Shown piece after piece: positions 11,604 through 22,250 of a DNA stretch of 64,000 nucleotides. Source of the DNA: Pollenia angustigena (lineage: Eukaryota > Arthropoda > Insecta > Diptera > Polleniidae); assembly GCA_930367215.1 (NCBI GenBank), contig OV884056.1, positions 195,217,310 to 195,281,309 on the forward strand. The letters run 5' to 3'. Made by a program: the position numbers and the translations under genes. Under the pieces are notes generated by a model that saw nothing but the letters and a program-made list of their open reading frames with translations, made no database searches and had not been told where the DNA came from. Each line of letters opens with the position of its first letter. Positions within the stretch are counted from its first letter, which is position 1.

Positions 11604-11965
11604 GCCAACAAGGTTTTGGACCAATGTCCTTACTAGGGTAATTTGGTGGGCTGAATTCGAATCTGAAATTGGGTTTTCTCTACCACGTCAGGTTTTCGAG
11701 ATACAAAACAATGTTCTAATTCGTTTCTTACATAAAAAATCACTCTAATCATTTTACAATCAATGAATTTTCAAAAGTGAATTGCGTTATTTGAACGTCG
11801 TTTGTATTTTGTAGGTTCGGCTTCACGTATTAGAGTCCAGCAATAGTCTTCGAGCATGCTTTTCTCAAAATCCTTGATAAATTCTTTCAATTTTCATTAA
11901 ATCCTGGTGAGCACGCTCCCCTTGCTCGCGCTCACTGCACCTTATTTCTTTTTTTTTTGGAGAAA
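11604..11965 (-). pseudogene. C-terminal relic of a mobile-element-associated protein
   Basis: Minus-strand translation from about 11960 reads EQGERAHQDLMKIERIYQGF. After a one-base frameshift it continues EKSMLEDYCWTLIREAEPTK and ends at a TGA near 11772. From memory this matches the C-terminal end of a widespread arthropod protein family ('GERFHQDI..ME.RYQGRW...ML.DYCW.L') usually found in many genomic copies and not otherwise characterised. I infer transposon origin but cannot name the superfamily. Downstream sequence to 11604 (which includes the complement of CTAGCCAACAAGG) is probably its 3' untranslated part. The rest of the gene is missing. Confidence 0.65.
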
Positions 11966-12414
11966 AAATCTAAATGCGAATGAAGAATATGCCATACAGT
12001 GTCGGTGTCCACGTTTTGTCAAAGTTTCTGCCTGCAAAACCAAAATAATGTAAAAATGCATATTTTAATGATTCTGAAATTGCATATCCTTTTTTCCAAC
12101 CAAATATTCACCACACACAAAGCAAAAATAGCTTGAATCAGTAGTAACACACGATCTCCCTGACATGCTTAAAGGCTACTATTATGAAGTTTTCGAATGA
12201 ATGTGGGAGCTTCTGTCAAATAAATAATTGTGAAATTGTAGTCTCAGTATTGACTGTTTTACAGTATTGCCAGCATGCGATAACAAATGAAATGAAGTGA
12301 TAGCCCAATTTTTATGCCAGATTCGAATTTTGCGCATCCAGATTAGTTCATTTTTGCTGTAAATTTTTTTTTTGCCAATTTGTAGACCAGTGTTATCAAA
12401 GTAATTTTTGGGAG

Positions 12415-12580
12415 AACTCTAACCGATTGTAGTGGGGAATGTAAGTAAAGATAAACTCACTTTTTGTTGCTGTTGGTTTGATATTGTTACAAGTACAACT
12501 GGTGCTTATAATTCTTATTCGCTTTACAGTTTTATTTGTATAAAATCTTTAATTTACTCTTTCCAACAAAAGCTTTAAAA
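12415..12580 (+). repeat. Unclassified interspersed repeat, copy 2 (5' half)
   Basis: ATTGTAGTGGGGAATGTAAG and TTCTTATTCGCTTTACAG match the first halves of the copies at 8253 and 56695. The second half is absent here. Confidence 0.7.
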
Positions 12581-12909
12581 ACTTTAGTTCTGACTGTCTG
12601 TTATCTTGATGTTACAGCCGGCATTGCCAAACGTACGGATTCATCTTTTTTTTGGCGATTTTTTGAAGTGCAAAACACTCTTGCAGGCAAAAAATCTATT
12701 TCAATAAATACGTTAAGTACGAACTAGACAAACAAGAAAATCATTTATAAAATATGAGGTAACACATATCGTATCACTCCAGATTTTGAAATACCATAAA
12801 CATAAGCAGTTGGTATCGCCAGATTATGCATATTTGAAAGATTTTGATCTGCCATTGATTGTTGGGCTACATTATCTTTAACTTATTGTGATGTTGGCAA
12901 TAGTTCTAG
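12581..12909. other. No gene seen
   Basis: The 63-codon plus frame spanning 12536-12727 overlaps the repeat before it and has no motif. Confidence 0.4.
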
Positions 12910-13161
12910 AGGCCCAACCAGAATGTGCATACACAAACTAAAGCTACTGTCAATATTAAACGACAAACCTCTCAAATGCATTTAAAAAAACAAAATTAAA
13001 AAACATTAAAATCCGTACGGATTGTGCGATCAGTTTCTTACTTTGTTTAAGCAAATTACAGTTTCATAAGACTTATCAAAACGTTTTTTTAAGTTCAATA
13101 TGGTTTGACACATATGATTTGCTCAGGTTCTTAAGCAACGTTATTTATGCTGGTTGGGCCT
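12910..13161. mobile_element. 252-bp TIR element
   Basis: AGGCCCAACCAGAATG at the left faces ATGCTGGTTGGGCCT at the right. The interior is non-coding and MITE-like. The target duplication is unclear. Confidence 0.65.
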
Positions 13162-13626
13162 TAAGTCTTTTTCAGTACCTGGTTCGTACATAAGCATTTA
13201 ATTGTTTAACTCATTAGCTGTCTAAAGAATTTTTCAAACGTTAACGTAAAATTCCACGATACAAATTAAAGTCTAAATCTTCTACCTTTTTTTTTAAAAA
13301 ATTCAATCACTTAAAATCACACCCGGATTAAATGACTAAAATTTGTACACACATTTAACTTGGTAATTTAAAACGGGGAATCCCCAACTTCTGCAAGCTT
13401 GCGTTGCTTACACACACACACACACATAGATTATATATATATTTATCATTAAAATTAGAATTAAAAAAGCTTTAAAATAGTTTAAAACAACAAAATAATT
13501 ACGAAAACGCAGTAAAAAAAAATAATAATAAAAAGTCGATTATTTAACAGCATAATTTTAAATTCACAGAAAAATAAACCGCATTAAAACAGACGTAAGT
13601 GTTTTTAACTCCTTATTTTCCCGCTG
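13162..13626. repeat. A+T-rich stretch with (CA)n/(TA)n microsatellite
   Basis: A short CA repeat (about 13411-13427) is followed by a TA run (about 13432-13441). Nothing else is seen up to the 3' end of the LINE fragment. Confidence 0.5.
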
Positions 13627-14345
13627 GGATAGGTTAGGTGGCAGGGTTGGTCCCTAGCTTAACCTGGCTTTACCACGATGTAAGATAACAAAAATAGGAA
13701 ACTATAGTTCGATGTGATGATACACGGATTACTCTACACCCTCTTGGCGAATGCTTGGAGTCTCAATGGTTCAATTCCATAGATTTTCTCAAAATCTTGG
13801 AAGTAATGATCTCCCAGACAGTTCGCTCTGGAGCGTATGAGTGCCGGACAGCAGCAGAGTATGTGCTTCACCATCTCTTTCTCTGCTGGTACCCCGCAGA
13901 TTCTACAATTGTCACTAGTCAGGTGCTCCGCCGCCCTTTTGGCGTATACTGAAGTCCAACTGTGACCCGTTGTTAAACCTACCAGAAGCCTACAGTCTTT
14001 AATCGGTAGTGATAGAAGAAGCTTAATCGACTTTGGATCATAGGATCCCCACATAGCTTTCGATACTTTGCACGTTTAGGTGTTTCCCCAAACCGCCTCC
14101 AGATCTCAGTAGAGTCTGAATCTTTTTAATATTACGAATTGGAATTGGAATGTCAATCAATCTGCTGTGCGATAAATGGCATACCGTTTCGATAATTCGT
14201 CTGCCACCTCGTTGCCTTCTATACCCTGGTGGCCGCGAACCTAGTAACTATTTACTCTTCTGTTGGCACCAAGTCTTTCTATTGAGTCCTGATTGAGTAT
14301 GTATATTTAGCGGATATCGTCCTGATTGCCACCTGACTATCCATA
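13627..14345 (-). pseudogene. LINE fragment: RNase H and C-terminal Cys-rich domain
   Basis: The fragment is the 3' part of a non-LTR retrotransposon ORF2. From the minus-strand side it reads FMDSQVAIRTIS (the RNase H Asp) and VRGHQGIEGNEVADELSKR (the RNase H motif with His and Asp), across frame breaks. The open frame 14054-13734 then has LLVGLTTGHS and CRICGVPAEKEMVKHILCCCP, the Cys/His cluster at the end of RNase H-bearing LINE ORF2s (I, R1 and LOA-type groups). Reverse transcriptase is absent, so it is 5'-truncated. The non-coding end runs to about 13627 and contains CACCTAACCTA in the element's sense, like the second LINE fragment at 33 kb. Confidence 0.88.
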
Positions 14346-14468
14346 AAGAAGAAGGAGAAAATCTTCTAATAATATATTCAAAGCGTGAGCGTAGCACGCT
14401 CTCTAATTGTATTTTCCTAATTTTGTTTCCATAAGATTTCAGTCAAAATATAGAGCCAGAACAAACAG
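14346..14468. other. Short spacer
   Basis: Nothing recognised between the LINE fragment and the foldback element. Confidence 0.4.
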
Positions 14469-14946
14469 TATGTACACGCAGAGAATGGTCACCTCCAACA
14501 AAACTATTTTTAAAGAAAATTTTAACCATATTATGGTTAATATAACCATATTATTGTCACCTACAACCATATGATGGTTGATTAAGTCCTCCATCAAGAA
14601 GCTACAACCATATTATGGTTGCCTCTAAACATGTTATGGTTAAATATGATAATAATTTGTTTTAAAATTAACAATTGTAATTCCCTCTTTTCCAAGAGCA
14701 ACATGCTATTGTTGAAAACCAACCATGCTCTTATGAGTGTTAAACATGTTTTAGTTATTTTTGACCATAACATGTTCGGAGACAATCATAATAGGGTTGT
14801 GGCTCCTTGATGGAAGACTAATTCAACCATAATATGGTTGTCGGTGACAATAACATTGTTAAATGAATCATAATATGTTTAAAATTTTCTTTAAAAATAG
14901 TGTTGTTGGAGGTGACCATATTTAAACATCATTTTTCTCTGAGTGT
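14469..14946. mobile_element. ~478-bp foldback element with AACCATATTATGGTT motifs
   Basis: Ends TGTACACGCAGAGAA and TTCTCTGAGTGTACA face each other. The inverted arms, carrying GGTCACCTCCAACAA and its complement, extend about 180 bases on each side. Within the arms the palindrome AACCATANTATGGTT and variants recur at least five times. Both strands give a chance 63-codon frame. It is a MITE-like foldback, autonomous partner unknown. Confidence 0.85.
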
Positions 14947-16515
14947 ACACGCAAAATCTAACACCCACAACAACTCAGCATATTATCAAATGCTTGATCC
15001 CAAATATGGAGATGGTAGGGCGCATTAACCGAGCTAAACTCTAGTGCTTATTTTAAGACTAAAAAGAAGACAATTAATGACGGCGTTGCCTATTAAGGCT
15101 TTAAAATTAAATTTCTAGTTACATTTATGGCGTAAAAGTTCGTTTCGTTCATATTATTTGCGCTTTGCAGCTAAAATATGTCACACAGTGCGTCGAACTA
15201 ATATAACGATTAGACATAAATAGAAAAAGTTGTCGTTGCTTAACAAAACTAGGCACATACTTATATTTACTTTAGCTAACGACAATTTTAAAATTAAAAA
15301 ATCTTATAATTTTGCACATCTCCTCAACACTGCATATTCTATTTTTGGAGACATGTTACTAAAAAGATAAAGAGGAGTAGTCACAAAAATTTTTTTTTAT
15401 TCGCATGTCTCTTAAATGGATTCACTCTCAATTACAATTTACTTTTGTACGGTATTTTTTGTTTTTTTTTTTATCTTTTGCCAAACAGCAGGCAGAGTTT
15501 TTTAAAAGATGAACAAACTGGAATTCGCCTTGTGATTCCAGTCTAAAAAAGTGGTACATGTAAGACCCAGACAAATAAGATGTTATTAAAAAACAGTGCT
15601 ACTTTTTATATAGAGTTTTTGTCTACCACATTAACTTACATATTTTTGCACGCGGATGAATAAAATGGAAGTGAAAGGAAATTTGAAACCGTAATATACA
15701 ACAGCATTTCATTAAGCAGAAGAAGAAGAAGAAGAAAACGCACTTGTAGCTAACAACTATGCAGCATCTGTTTATTTAAAAAAATTTTACTCTTCAACTC
15801 CAAAATAAAAAAAAATTAAAAAAAAAAACAACTTCACATATGAATGAATAAATGTATAACTAGCTGACTGCTTGGAATACTACTCTATTCAAACCCAAAT
15901 AATGAAGAAAATAATAATGTTATAGATGCTTTAAAATATTTGCTAAGGAAGGCGATGATGATGTTGTTGATTCCATTGAAGTTGAAATAGTTGTGGAAGT
16001 TGCCATTTTGCAAGTGATTACGTTGGTGATGACAACGATGGTCATACATATGCATGACTTGATGCAATTGCAGCTGTATTTATTTAACTGAATAAAAAAA
16101 AAATACAATTTTGAAATCTTTTTAAAAAATGTTTTTATATTTTTATCACCAGGGCAAGTTTTTCAAGCATGTCGAAAGAATTTTTGAAATATTATTTTTA
16201 TTTGCCAGGCAACTCATTATTAACTAATTAAAAAGCAATGTGAAAAATTGGCAATTCTTGCAATAAGACAAAAAATGCCTAATGTTACTATCAACTTTAA
16301 TCCATTAATAGCAAATGATGAATATTTTTGATGTATTTTAATGAGCCATATCGCAGCTTATAATACTTTTGAAAAACTAGGTGAGCATGTTATATTCGGC
16401 TTTACCGTATCTTTGAAACACTCTAAAATAATTAATCGTATCGTATTGTTATACGTTATTTTTTGTCCTATCAGTGTTGGAAGAAAATTTTTCCCATCAC
16501 GCTTTTTGTGCACAT
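14947..16515. other. A+T-rich stretch, no gene seen
   Basis: A short (GAA)n run lies at about 15719-15737. The overlapping 60-62-codon minus frames near 15885-16108 have no motif. The sequence at about 16380-16460 (TATATTCGGC) faintly resembles the start of the repeat at 52.8 kb. Confidence 0.45.
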
Positions 16516-16689
16516 ATGTAGGTTAGGGTGGCCCAAGATTTTCAAATTCACTTGATACCCCCGGGCACCCACTGGTTTTTTTTGCTGTAGTTAATAGTAG
16601 TATAGTGTAAAAATTTCAATGCCCTACGTGGGACAGAAGGCAGTGCTCAACGCTTATACTGTTTAGTTTCTCTCAAACTGTCAGATATA

Positions 16690-16927
16690 CAGGCCTGTTC
16701 TTCAAATCACTTTTACTCAAATCACGTGATTTCAAATCACATGTGCCTACTTAAATCACACGTGTGATATTTTAGTGTCCCGTTTTTGTTTGCTTTGGTG
16801 TGATCTTCAATTGCCGAAAGCACACCGAGAAACACAAAAACGGTATGGCTTTCAGAACACCACAAAATCACACGTGTGAATTCAAAAACAAGTGATTTGA
16901 AATCACGTGATTTCCAGAACAGGCCCG
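16690..16927. mobile_element. Nested foldback element (AGGCCTGTTCT ends)
   Basis: AGGCCTGTTCT near 16691 faces AGAACAGGCC at 16916-16925. The interior is a series of near-palindromes of AAATCACGTGATTT and TCACACGTGTGA. GATAT occurs on both sides, so a short target duplication is plausible. It interrupts the transposon at 16524-17860, so it is younger than that insertion. Confidence 0.8.
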
Positions 16928-17020
16928 ATATGTATGTATATGAGTGCTTCTTAGATTTCACGTCTTCCTAAGAGAAAAAAATCACTTCGAAATGAAAGGT
17001 TCTGTAGAGGAATTAATTTA

Positions 17021-17248
17021 GTGTGGCAAATAGCCACTATACCGATTAGACTTGCGAAGCATTGTATTGATAAGCTCGAGAAACACCATTCGGAATGGCT
17101 TCTCTTTCAGAAAAATAAAGGAAGAATATCTGATATCCAAAAGAATCGTTATTTAAAATTTCAAGATCAGTTGGATATACTTATTGACATTGCTCATAAT
17201 GATGCACTTTCTATGTTCAAAGTAGGCGAAGACAGCGTTTTTAATTGA
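17021..17248 (+). pseudogene. Transposon ORF remnant, function unknown
   Basis: The 75-codon frame opens MWQIATIPI and includes KLEKHHSEWLLFQKNKGR, then LDILIDIAHNDALSMFKV. From memory the pattern 'W..L.K...R....F...LD.L.DIAH.DAL' occurs in multicopy arthropod proteins that look transposon-borne, but I cannot name a domain. Translation after the stop at 17246 (EEGT, then ISEQEMQQKAKKN) continues the same composition across further stops. It lies inside the 8-bp-TSD element and so is probably that element's own gene, mostly destroyed. Confidence 0.5.
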
Positions 17249-17868
17249 CCAGAAGAAGGAACTTAAAATGATTATTTCATTAGCGAACAAGAAATGCAAC
17301 AAAAAGCAAAAAAGAATTGTTTAAAGAAAAAAAAAGAACAAGAGTGATCTAAAAAAGGGAATAAGCTACACTTCGCTTCCAAAATATCTTTAGATATGAC
17401 TTATTCAACTACAGATACGCTTATGAAATTAAATCAACCACGCGCTCCGTCTGATTCCCAAAAAAAGAAGATTTCACACAGACCTGTAAACTGAAACAAC
17501 TGCAAGGAAATACATTTTTTCTAAACACGTTACTAGCGTATTAGATCGCAATAAGATTTCTGATAGGCATGCCCTTGCTTTTGTTCTTTGCCCTTGCTTT
17601 TGTTCTTTGCCAACGTACAACAAGCCGTAATTGAAAGTTTATTTATTAGTTAGTTATTTATCCATTTTTTACTGTAAAATAAATTATTTCTTCTACTATT
17701 TAGTTATTGATGTTACATTGGTTTGAGCACTGTCTTTCAATTGGAATTATATCCTCAAACTTTGCATACATACTTATTTTATTGCTAGTAAAAAAATTAG
17801 GGGGTGCCCAGATGTCCAAAGTAATTTTGAAATTTTTTCTTGAAAATGTGAGCCACCCTAATGTAGGT

Positions 17869-18166
17869 GTTTGGCGCTCTTCTTATCTGATGAGTCCTGC
17901 AGTCAGCCTTCGAAAATAAACATAAACGCTAATAGTGTTTGTGTAGTTTATCTTATAAAAAATAACGTTTCCCTTTAAGTCATCTTTCGAAAACAAAAAC
18001 TGTTCTTACTCAAGCCAACAAAAAGATGTGCGCAAATAATTCAGCTCATTTATAATCGTTTCTTTCTGTTGTGCGTAGCGTTCTTTCGGCTGGGAAAGAA
18101 ACCAAAAAAGTTTTTACGAAAACAAAATACACATACGAAAAAACAAACAATTTTACACAAACAAAA
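17869..18166. other. No gene seen
   Basis: A+T-rich spacer between transposons. Confidence 0.4.
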
Positions 18167-18526
18167 CCCTGCAAATAATAGGACCAGTCCAAACATGCGT
18201 GTAAAAAGTAGCCCATAAGGGACTAGGACTAGTCCAAAAGTAACCCAAACGTATGGAAAAACATGGTCTATTTAATATTCCGATGTCCTATGGCAGGACC
18301 ATATAACCCAGCTTTGGATTACAAAGGAGTATTCTTAAAACTACTCCATGGTATACTCAAGAGGATAAGCTTGGAGGTCGTTTAAAAACGAAAGCACGTC
18401 GTTAAAAAACGAAGACTTGTCGGTTCACTACAAACTCTTTTTAACAAGGACATGGTCCATGCTTGCATTACATTGGACCAGTCCAGGCATTTGATCAAAA
18501 TGGATCACGTAGCCCAATATTATTTG
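18167..18526. mobile_element. ~360-bp TIR element with GGACCAGTCC motifs
   Basis: CCCTGCAAATAATAGGACC at 18167 faces CCAATATTATTTGCAAAG near 18508-18526. The motif GGACCAGTCCA or a close variant recurs in both halves. Its right half (about 18425-18526) recurs inverted at 18868-18980. Non-coding. Confidence 0.65.
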
Positions 18527-18867
18527 CAAAGTGCTTCCTGATTAACAATTGTCTTTTAAGACAAAAACTTGAGAATCCTTTTTTTTTTGGGTTAGAATCA
18601 AACAAGTGTCTTTGACTTAAGAGACAAAAACTTTTTGTCTTTTATAAAGAGTGGCATGAAGCTTATTACATAAGTTGAAGCTAAACTTACACACAAGCTG
18701 TTAGACAGCTACTTCGTCGTTCGTAAATTTATTGTAAACGAAGACGATGTTTAAAGTGTTCTGTTCTTCGTTACAGAACTAAACAATTGTAGTGATTTTG
18801 AACAAACACAACATTTTAGCAAAGACCGCGGCACGAATAGCTTATGTGTGTATTGTGTATATGTTCC

Positions 18868-18980
18868 CTGCAAATAATATTGGACCACCTGATCCATTTT
18901 TATAAAATGGACTACTCCATGGACTGGTCCGATGTAATGCAAGCATGGACCATGTCATTGTTAAAAAGCGTTTGTACCCC
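18868..18980. repeat. Inverted partial copy of the preceding element
   Basis: It starts CCCTGCAAATAATATTGGAC and matches the reverse complement of 18425-18526 (for example CATGGACCATGTC). With its partner it forms an inverted repeat of ~110-base arms around a 340-base loop. Confidence 0.75.
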
Positions 18981-21077
18981 ACAGACTATCCCTCGCATGT
19001 TAGAATCGATGGAATTTAGGTATTCAATCGATGTGCTTCAGCTGCACTTGTTTGGAATTAAAGGAGTTAAGCAAAACCTTCCGAAAATGAGGCTTTGTTG
19101 GCAAAAAACTTAGTTGCTTATACTATCGTTCAATGACTAAATGAAAATAAATGAAATGTCTGTAACGTTCAAAATAAGTCATGAATTAAATAAAAGCTGT
19201 ATAAAGGATATGTCAAATATTGTAAATTTAAATTATTCAGTCAGGCTGAATACACCAACTTTTAGTTTTTGCACATAAAAATAAAGCTTGAATTTTTCTT
19301 TTAAATGGTTTTCTCAAAATTGAAGAAAATCGTGGTCTTTGACAAAGTTATCAAGAAAACTTAAAAAAGACCGGCAAACACGATTTTTGGCAAAAATATG
19401 ACTTAAGCGACCTCTTAACCTCTTCCTTAAAGCCTGAAAAAAATCTTAAAAATACTTTGCCCTGTAAGCTTTAAAATAAGCTTGAGCGCACCTGAAAATC
19501 CAAAAAAAAAAATTTTGTTGCCACACAATATGTATGTGAAACTTATTAAATTCCACAAAAAATTTAAATTACTTAAAATTAAAAAGTCTCAATTCGTTCA
19601 ATAACATATTAATTTTTAAAACTTAATGTTCCGATTGTGTTCATACGACAACGAATTCATTACTTTGAATGGATTCAAACGCAACAATTTCAAATTTGTC
19701 TTCCTAATCATTTAAAAACTAACTGACTATCCGCAAAAATTATTTGTGAGTCTAATTAATAGTAGAGCACTATTATACGACAAAAAGTGTTTTAAATAAC
19801 ATTTACATCCTACTGACTTTAGGTAATATTATTATGTTTATTATGTTTATGTTTATCAAAAATATTGTTATTGTGGAATTGTTGCATTTTATTTTTTTTT
19901 TAACCTTCTTTATTTATATAACATTCAATTTAAAAGAATAATATCATCATTCTTCCCCCCCCCCTCCCTCCCCACCCCTGGAGGCACGACTAAGTTAAAT
20001 AAACCAGTTTTTTTTTTGTTTTAAAAATTATCAAAACTATTTTATTATTTTTTATCAATGCTGTTTATAATGATTGCGCAATAATTGAAAGGATTTTTTT
20101 TTTGTTGAAGAATAAAATCAAATTTAAAATTTGTTTTTTTTTTAATTTAAAGATAAAATTATACTTTTATTTATCTCCAAATATTACAATGTTTAACATT
20201 AAAACAAGTCAAGGAGGTTAACTTATCAATTATTTAAACAACAACAAATACAAAAAAATAACAAAAAAAAAACTAGAACTTGTTATTTAAACTTCAAAAA
20301 CTGTATAAAATGTTTTATAAATAAGAAAAAACCCCCCAAAACGTATAGTTAAATTAAGGCATTCTCTCGTATAAATATATAAAAAAAAACTTTTCAAAAA
20401 ATATAAATAACATTAAAAAAAAATAAATAAAAACATGCATAAATGCAAGAATGTAGTTAAATTTTTTATTTAATTTTTTTTGCCAACAAACGTGTTTTTC
20501 TTTTAAAAAAGTACTTTAAGTTTTAAGAATTTTAAAAAAGGCACCTGTTTTTTGTTACTCCTAAAATGCGTTTACTGTTGTATTATGGTTTCTAAGAAAC
20601 TCTTATTTTTACTTGACTTGATTAATTAAAAGCGTCGCTTGACAGTTTTTAAAGCAAAAATTTAAAAAAAAAGTTTTTTTTTTGTGTACAAAAGAAAAAT
20701 TGTAGTGTTTAATTACAAGTTATATTGTTTTTTAATAATAAATAATGTTAAAATTTAAAGCAAGTTTAAGTTGCAATAAATAAAATAATCTATAACAAGG
20801 TTGCAACAACATTATCTCTTTACAAGGTTTGTATCTTGAGTCTTTTGTTTTGTGTGATATATTTTTGTTAGTCAGTTTAAAGGATTGTTTTTTTTTTTTT
20901 AAAATTAGATAATTCCAAAAAGATTTTGATGACCACTAGACAAGTTATCAATTTTGGTGATTTGTGTTGTGAGTGGTCAAGGACCGAGTTCGCATATAAA
21001 TTTTAAAAACAATTTTTGTTTTGGATTTAATTGGTAACAGTAAACAAATGAAAAGTATCAATTTAATATTGTTTGAT
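18981..21077. other. Long A+T-rich stretch, no gene seen
   Basis: Dominated by A/T runs. A C-rich run (about 19954-19978, with CCCTCCCTCCCC) stands out against the composition. No frame above 89 codons and no motif. Confidence 0.5.
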
Positions 21078-21175
21078 ATTTACAACATTTTCTGCAGTAA
21101 CGTTGGTGGCATAAGTAAACGTTTAATTCACTTGATTAAATTTTTAATTAAAACTCATTTTGTTTCTGATCAATA
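21078..21175. repeat. Fragment of the 4584-4785 element family
   Basis: Contains TTTTCTGCAGT, TAAACGTTTAATTCAC and TTGATTAAATTTTTAA in the order expected for the reverse complement of 4584-4785. The outer ends are not preserved. Confidence 0.65.
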
Positions 21176-21377
21176 GTTAAATTGAGAACAAATTTAAGAT
21201 CATTTTTGCTGTATACTTGAAAATAGTTTTCAATTCAACTGAAAGTTATGCTTACGTTAAGTCGGATTTATTTTCTTAGTTTTGTTTTATTTAAATCGTA
21301 AAGAATCCAAATAATCGTGTATCGTATTCACGAAATATTTTTTTTTTTAAATTTTCATTTTGAAGAAAAAGAGCATA

Positions 21378-22249
21378 CAGTGCCCATGTTCTGTAACTCT
21401 CGCGTCGAGAAAGTTTTCGATTGAAATGTGTGAAATGAAACAAAAATGCCATGAATTGAAACAAACAGCTGTTTTTCTCACTTAACTGCGTCTGTAACTT
21501 TTTTTGGCGAGTACAAGCTGTCACGTAAGGAAATTACTAGCCAATTTACAGAAAAAGTGTGTCTGTAAATTTTGGTCGGCGTCAACGATATGAGTTACTG
21601 ACGTTCTGAACGTCTGCAATGTCACAGCGGCTTCGAGTGCAATGTTGTGACATTTCTAACGTAACGACGTAATCTCTTTTGATAGTTTTCGACATGAGTT
21701 ACAGCAAGGCGAATTCATAAAGGTGACCGCATCATGAGATAGCATTATGCTAGCTATCCCTTTCTTTTAAAAAATACTATGTATTTTGTTTTTGGAAAAA
21801 ATTAGAGTGAATGTCAAAATTATTGGTTGAAAATATAAAAGGAATTTGTTTGTTTATTAAATACTTATACAAAATTGCTTTAAAAGATAAATCTTTTTCC
21901 TGCATTGCAAATTTATTGTGGCTCCACGTATTCCTTACGCCTTTTAGAATCCTCTTGTTAATATTTTTGTTCACTTTTTTTTGTTTTATTAAATTTAAAT
22001 TTATTTTTTTTTCTTGATTTAGATTTTAAATTTTAACAAATTTTTTCACAAAATGTAAATAACGCTTGACATTTATTATACACACAAGGAAATAAACAAT
22101 AAACAGATGACTCGAAAATATCACCTTTATGAATTCGCCTTGAGTTACAGACACACATTTTTCTCATTTTTCGAGAAAGGATGGAATATTTTGTTTCACA
22201 TCTTTTCGATGCAAGAAGTTCCCACTAAAGTTACAGAACATGGGTACAG
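21378..22249. mobile_element. Outer TIR element, split by a nested one
   Basis: CAGTGCCCATGTTCTGTAACT-type end at 21378 (CCCATGTTCTGTAACT is exact in both ends) faces AGTTACAGAACATGGG near 22229-22244. The interior has repeated GTTACAG and GTAACT motifs on both strands. No matching target duplication is seen. It is interrupted at 21705-22142. Removing that insertion leaves a ~430-bp non-coding element. Confidence 0.75.
21705..22142. mobile_element. 438-bp hAT-type MITE, exact 8-bp TSD
   Basis: It starts CAAGGCGAATTCATAAAGG and ends CTTTATGAATTCGCCTTG. AGTTACAG flanks it on both sides (21697-21704 and 22143-22150). The interior is A+T-rich and without a gene, so it would need a transposase from elsewhere. 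It lies inside the element at 21378-22249, so it is the younger insertion. Confidence 0.9.
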
Positions 22250-22250
22250 G

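Larger units (their letters stand above)
16524..17860. mobile_element. hAT-type DNA transposon relic, exact 8-bp TSD
   Basis: The element starts TAGGGTGGCCCA and ends TGAGCCACCCTA, an inverted pair. It is flanked on both sides by ATGTAGGT (16516-16523 and 17861-17868). An 8-base target duplication and ends of the form YARNG are typical of the hAT superfamily. A second element is nested inside at about 16690-16927. A gene remnant follows at 17021-17248 with stops downstream. No transposase catalytic motif is visible, so the assignment rests on the ends. Confidence 0.85.

Noticed and set aside
19950..19982. C-rich run as a possible structural (G-quadruplex) site
   Set aside because: Only one long C run with short neighbours. 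It does not have four separated G tracts of even length on the opposite strand, so it is more simply a microsatellite.
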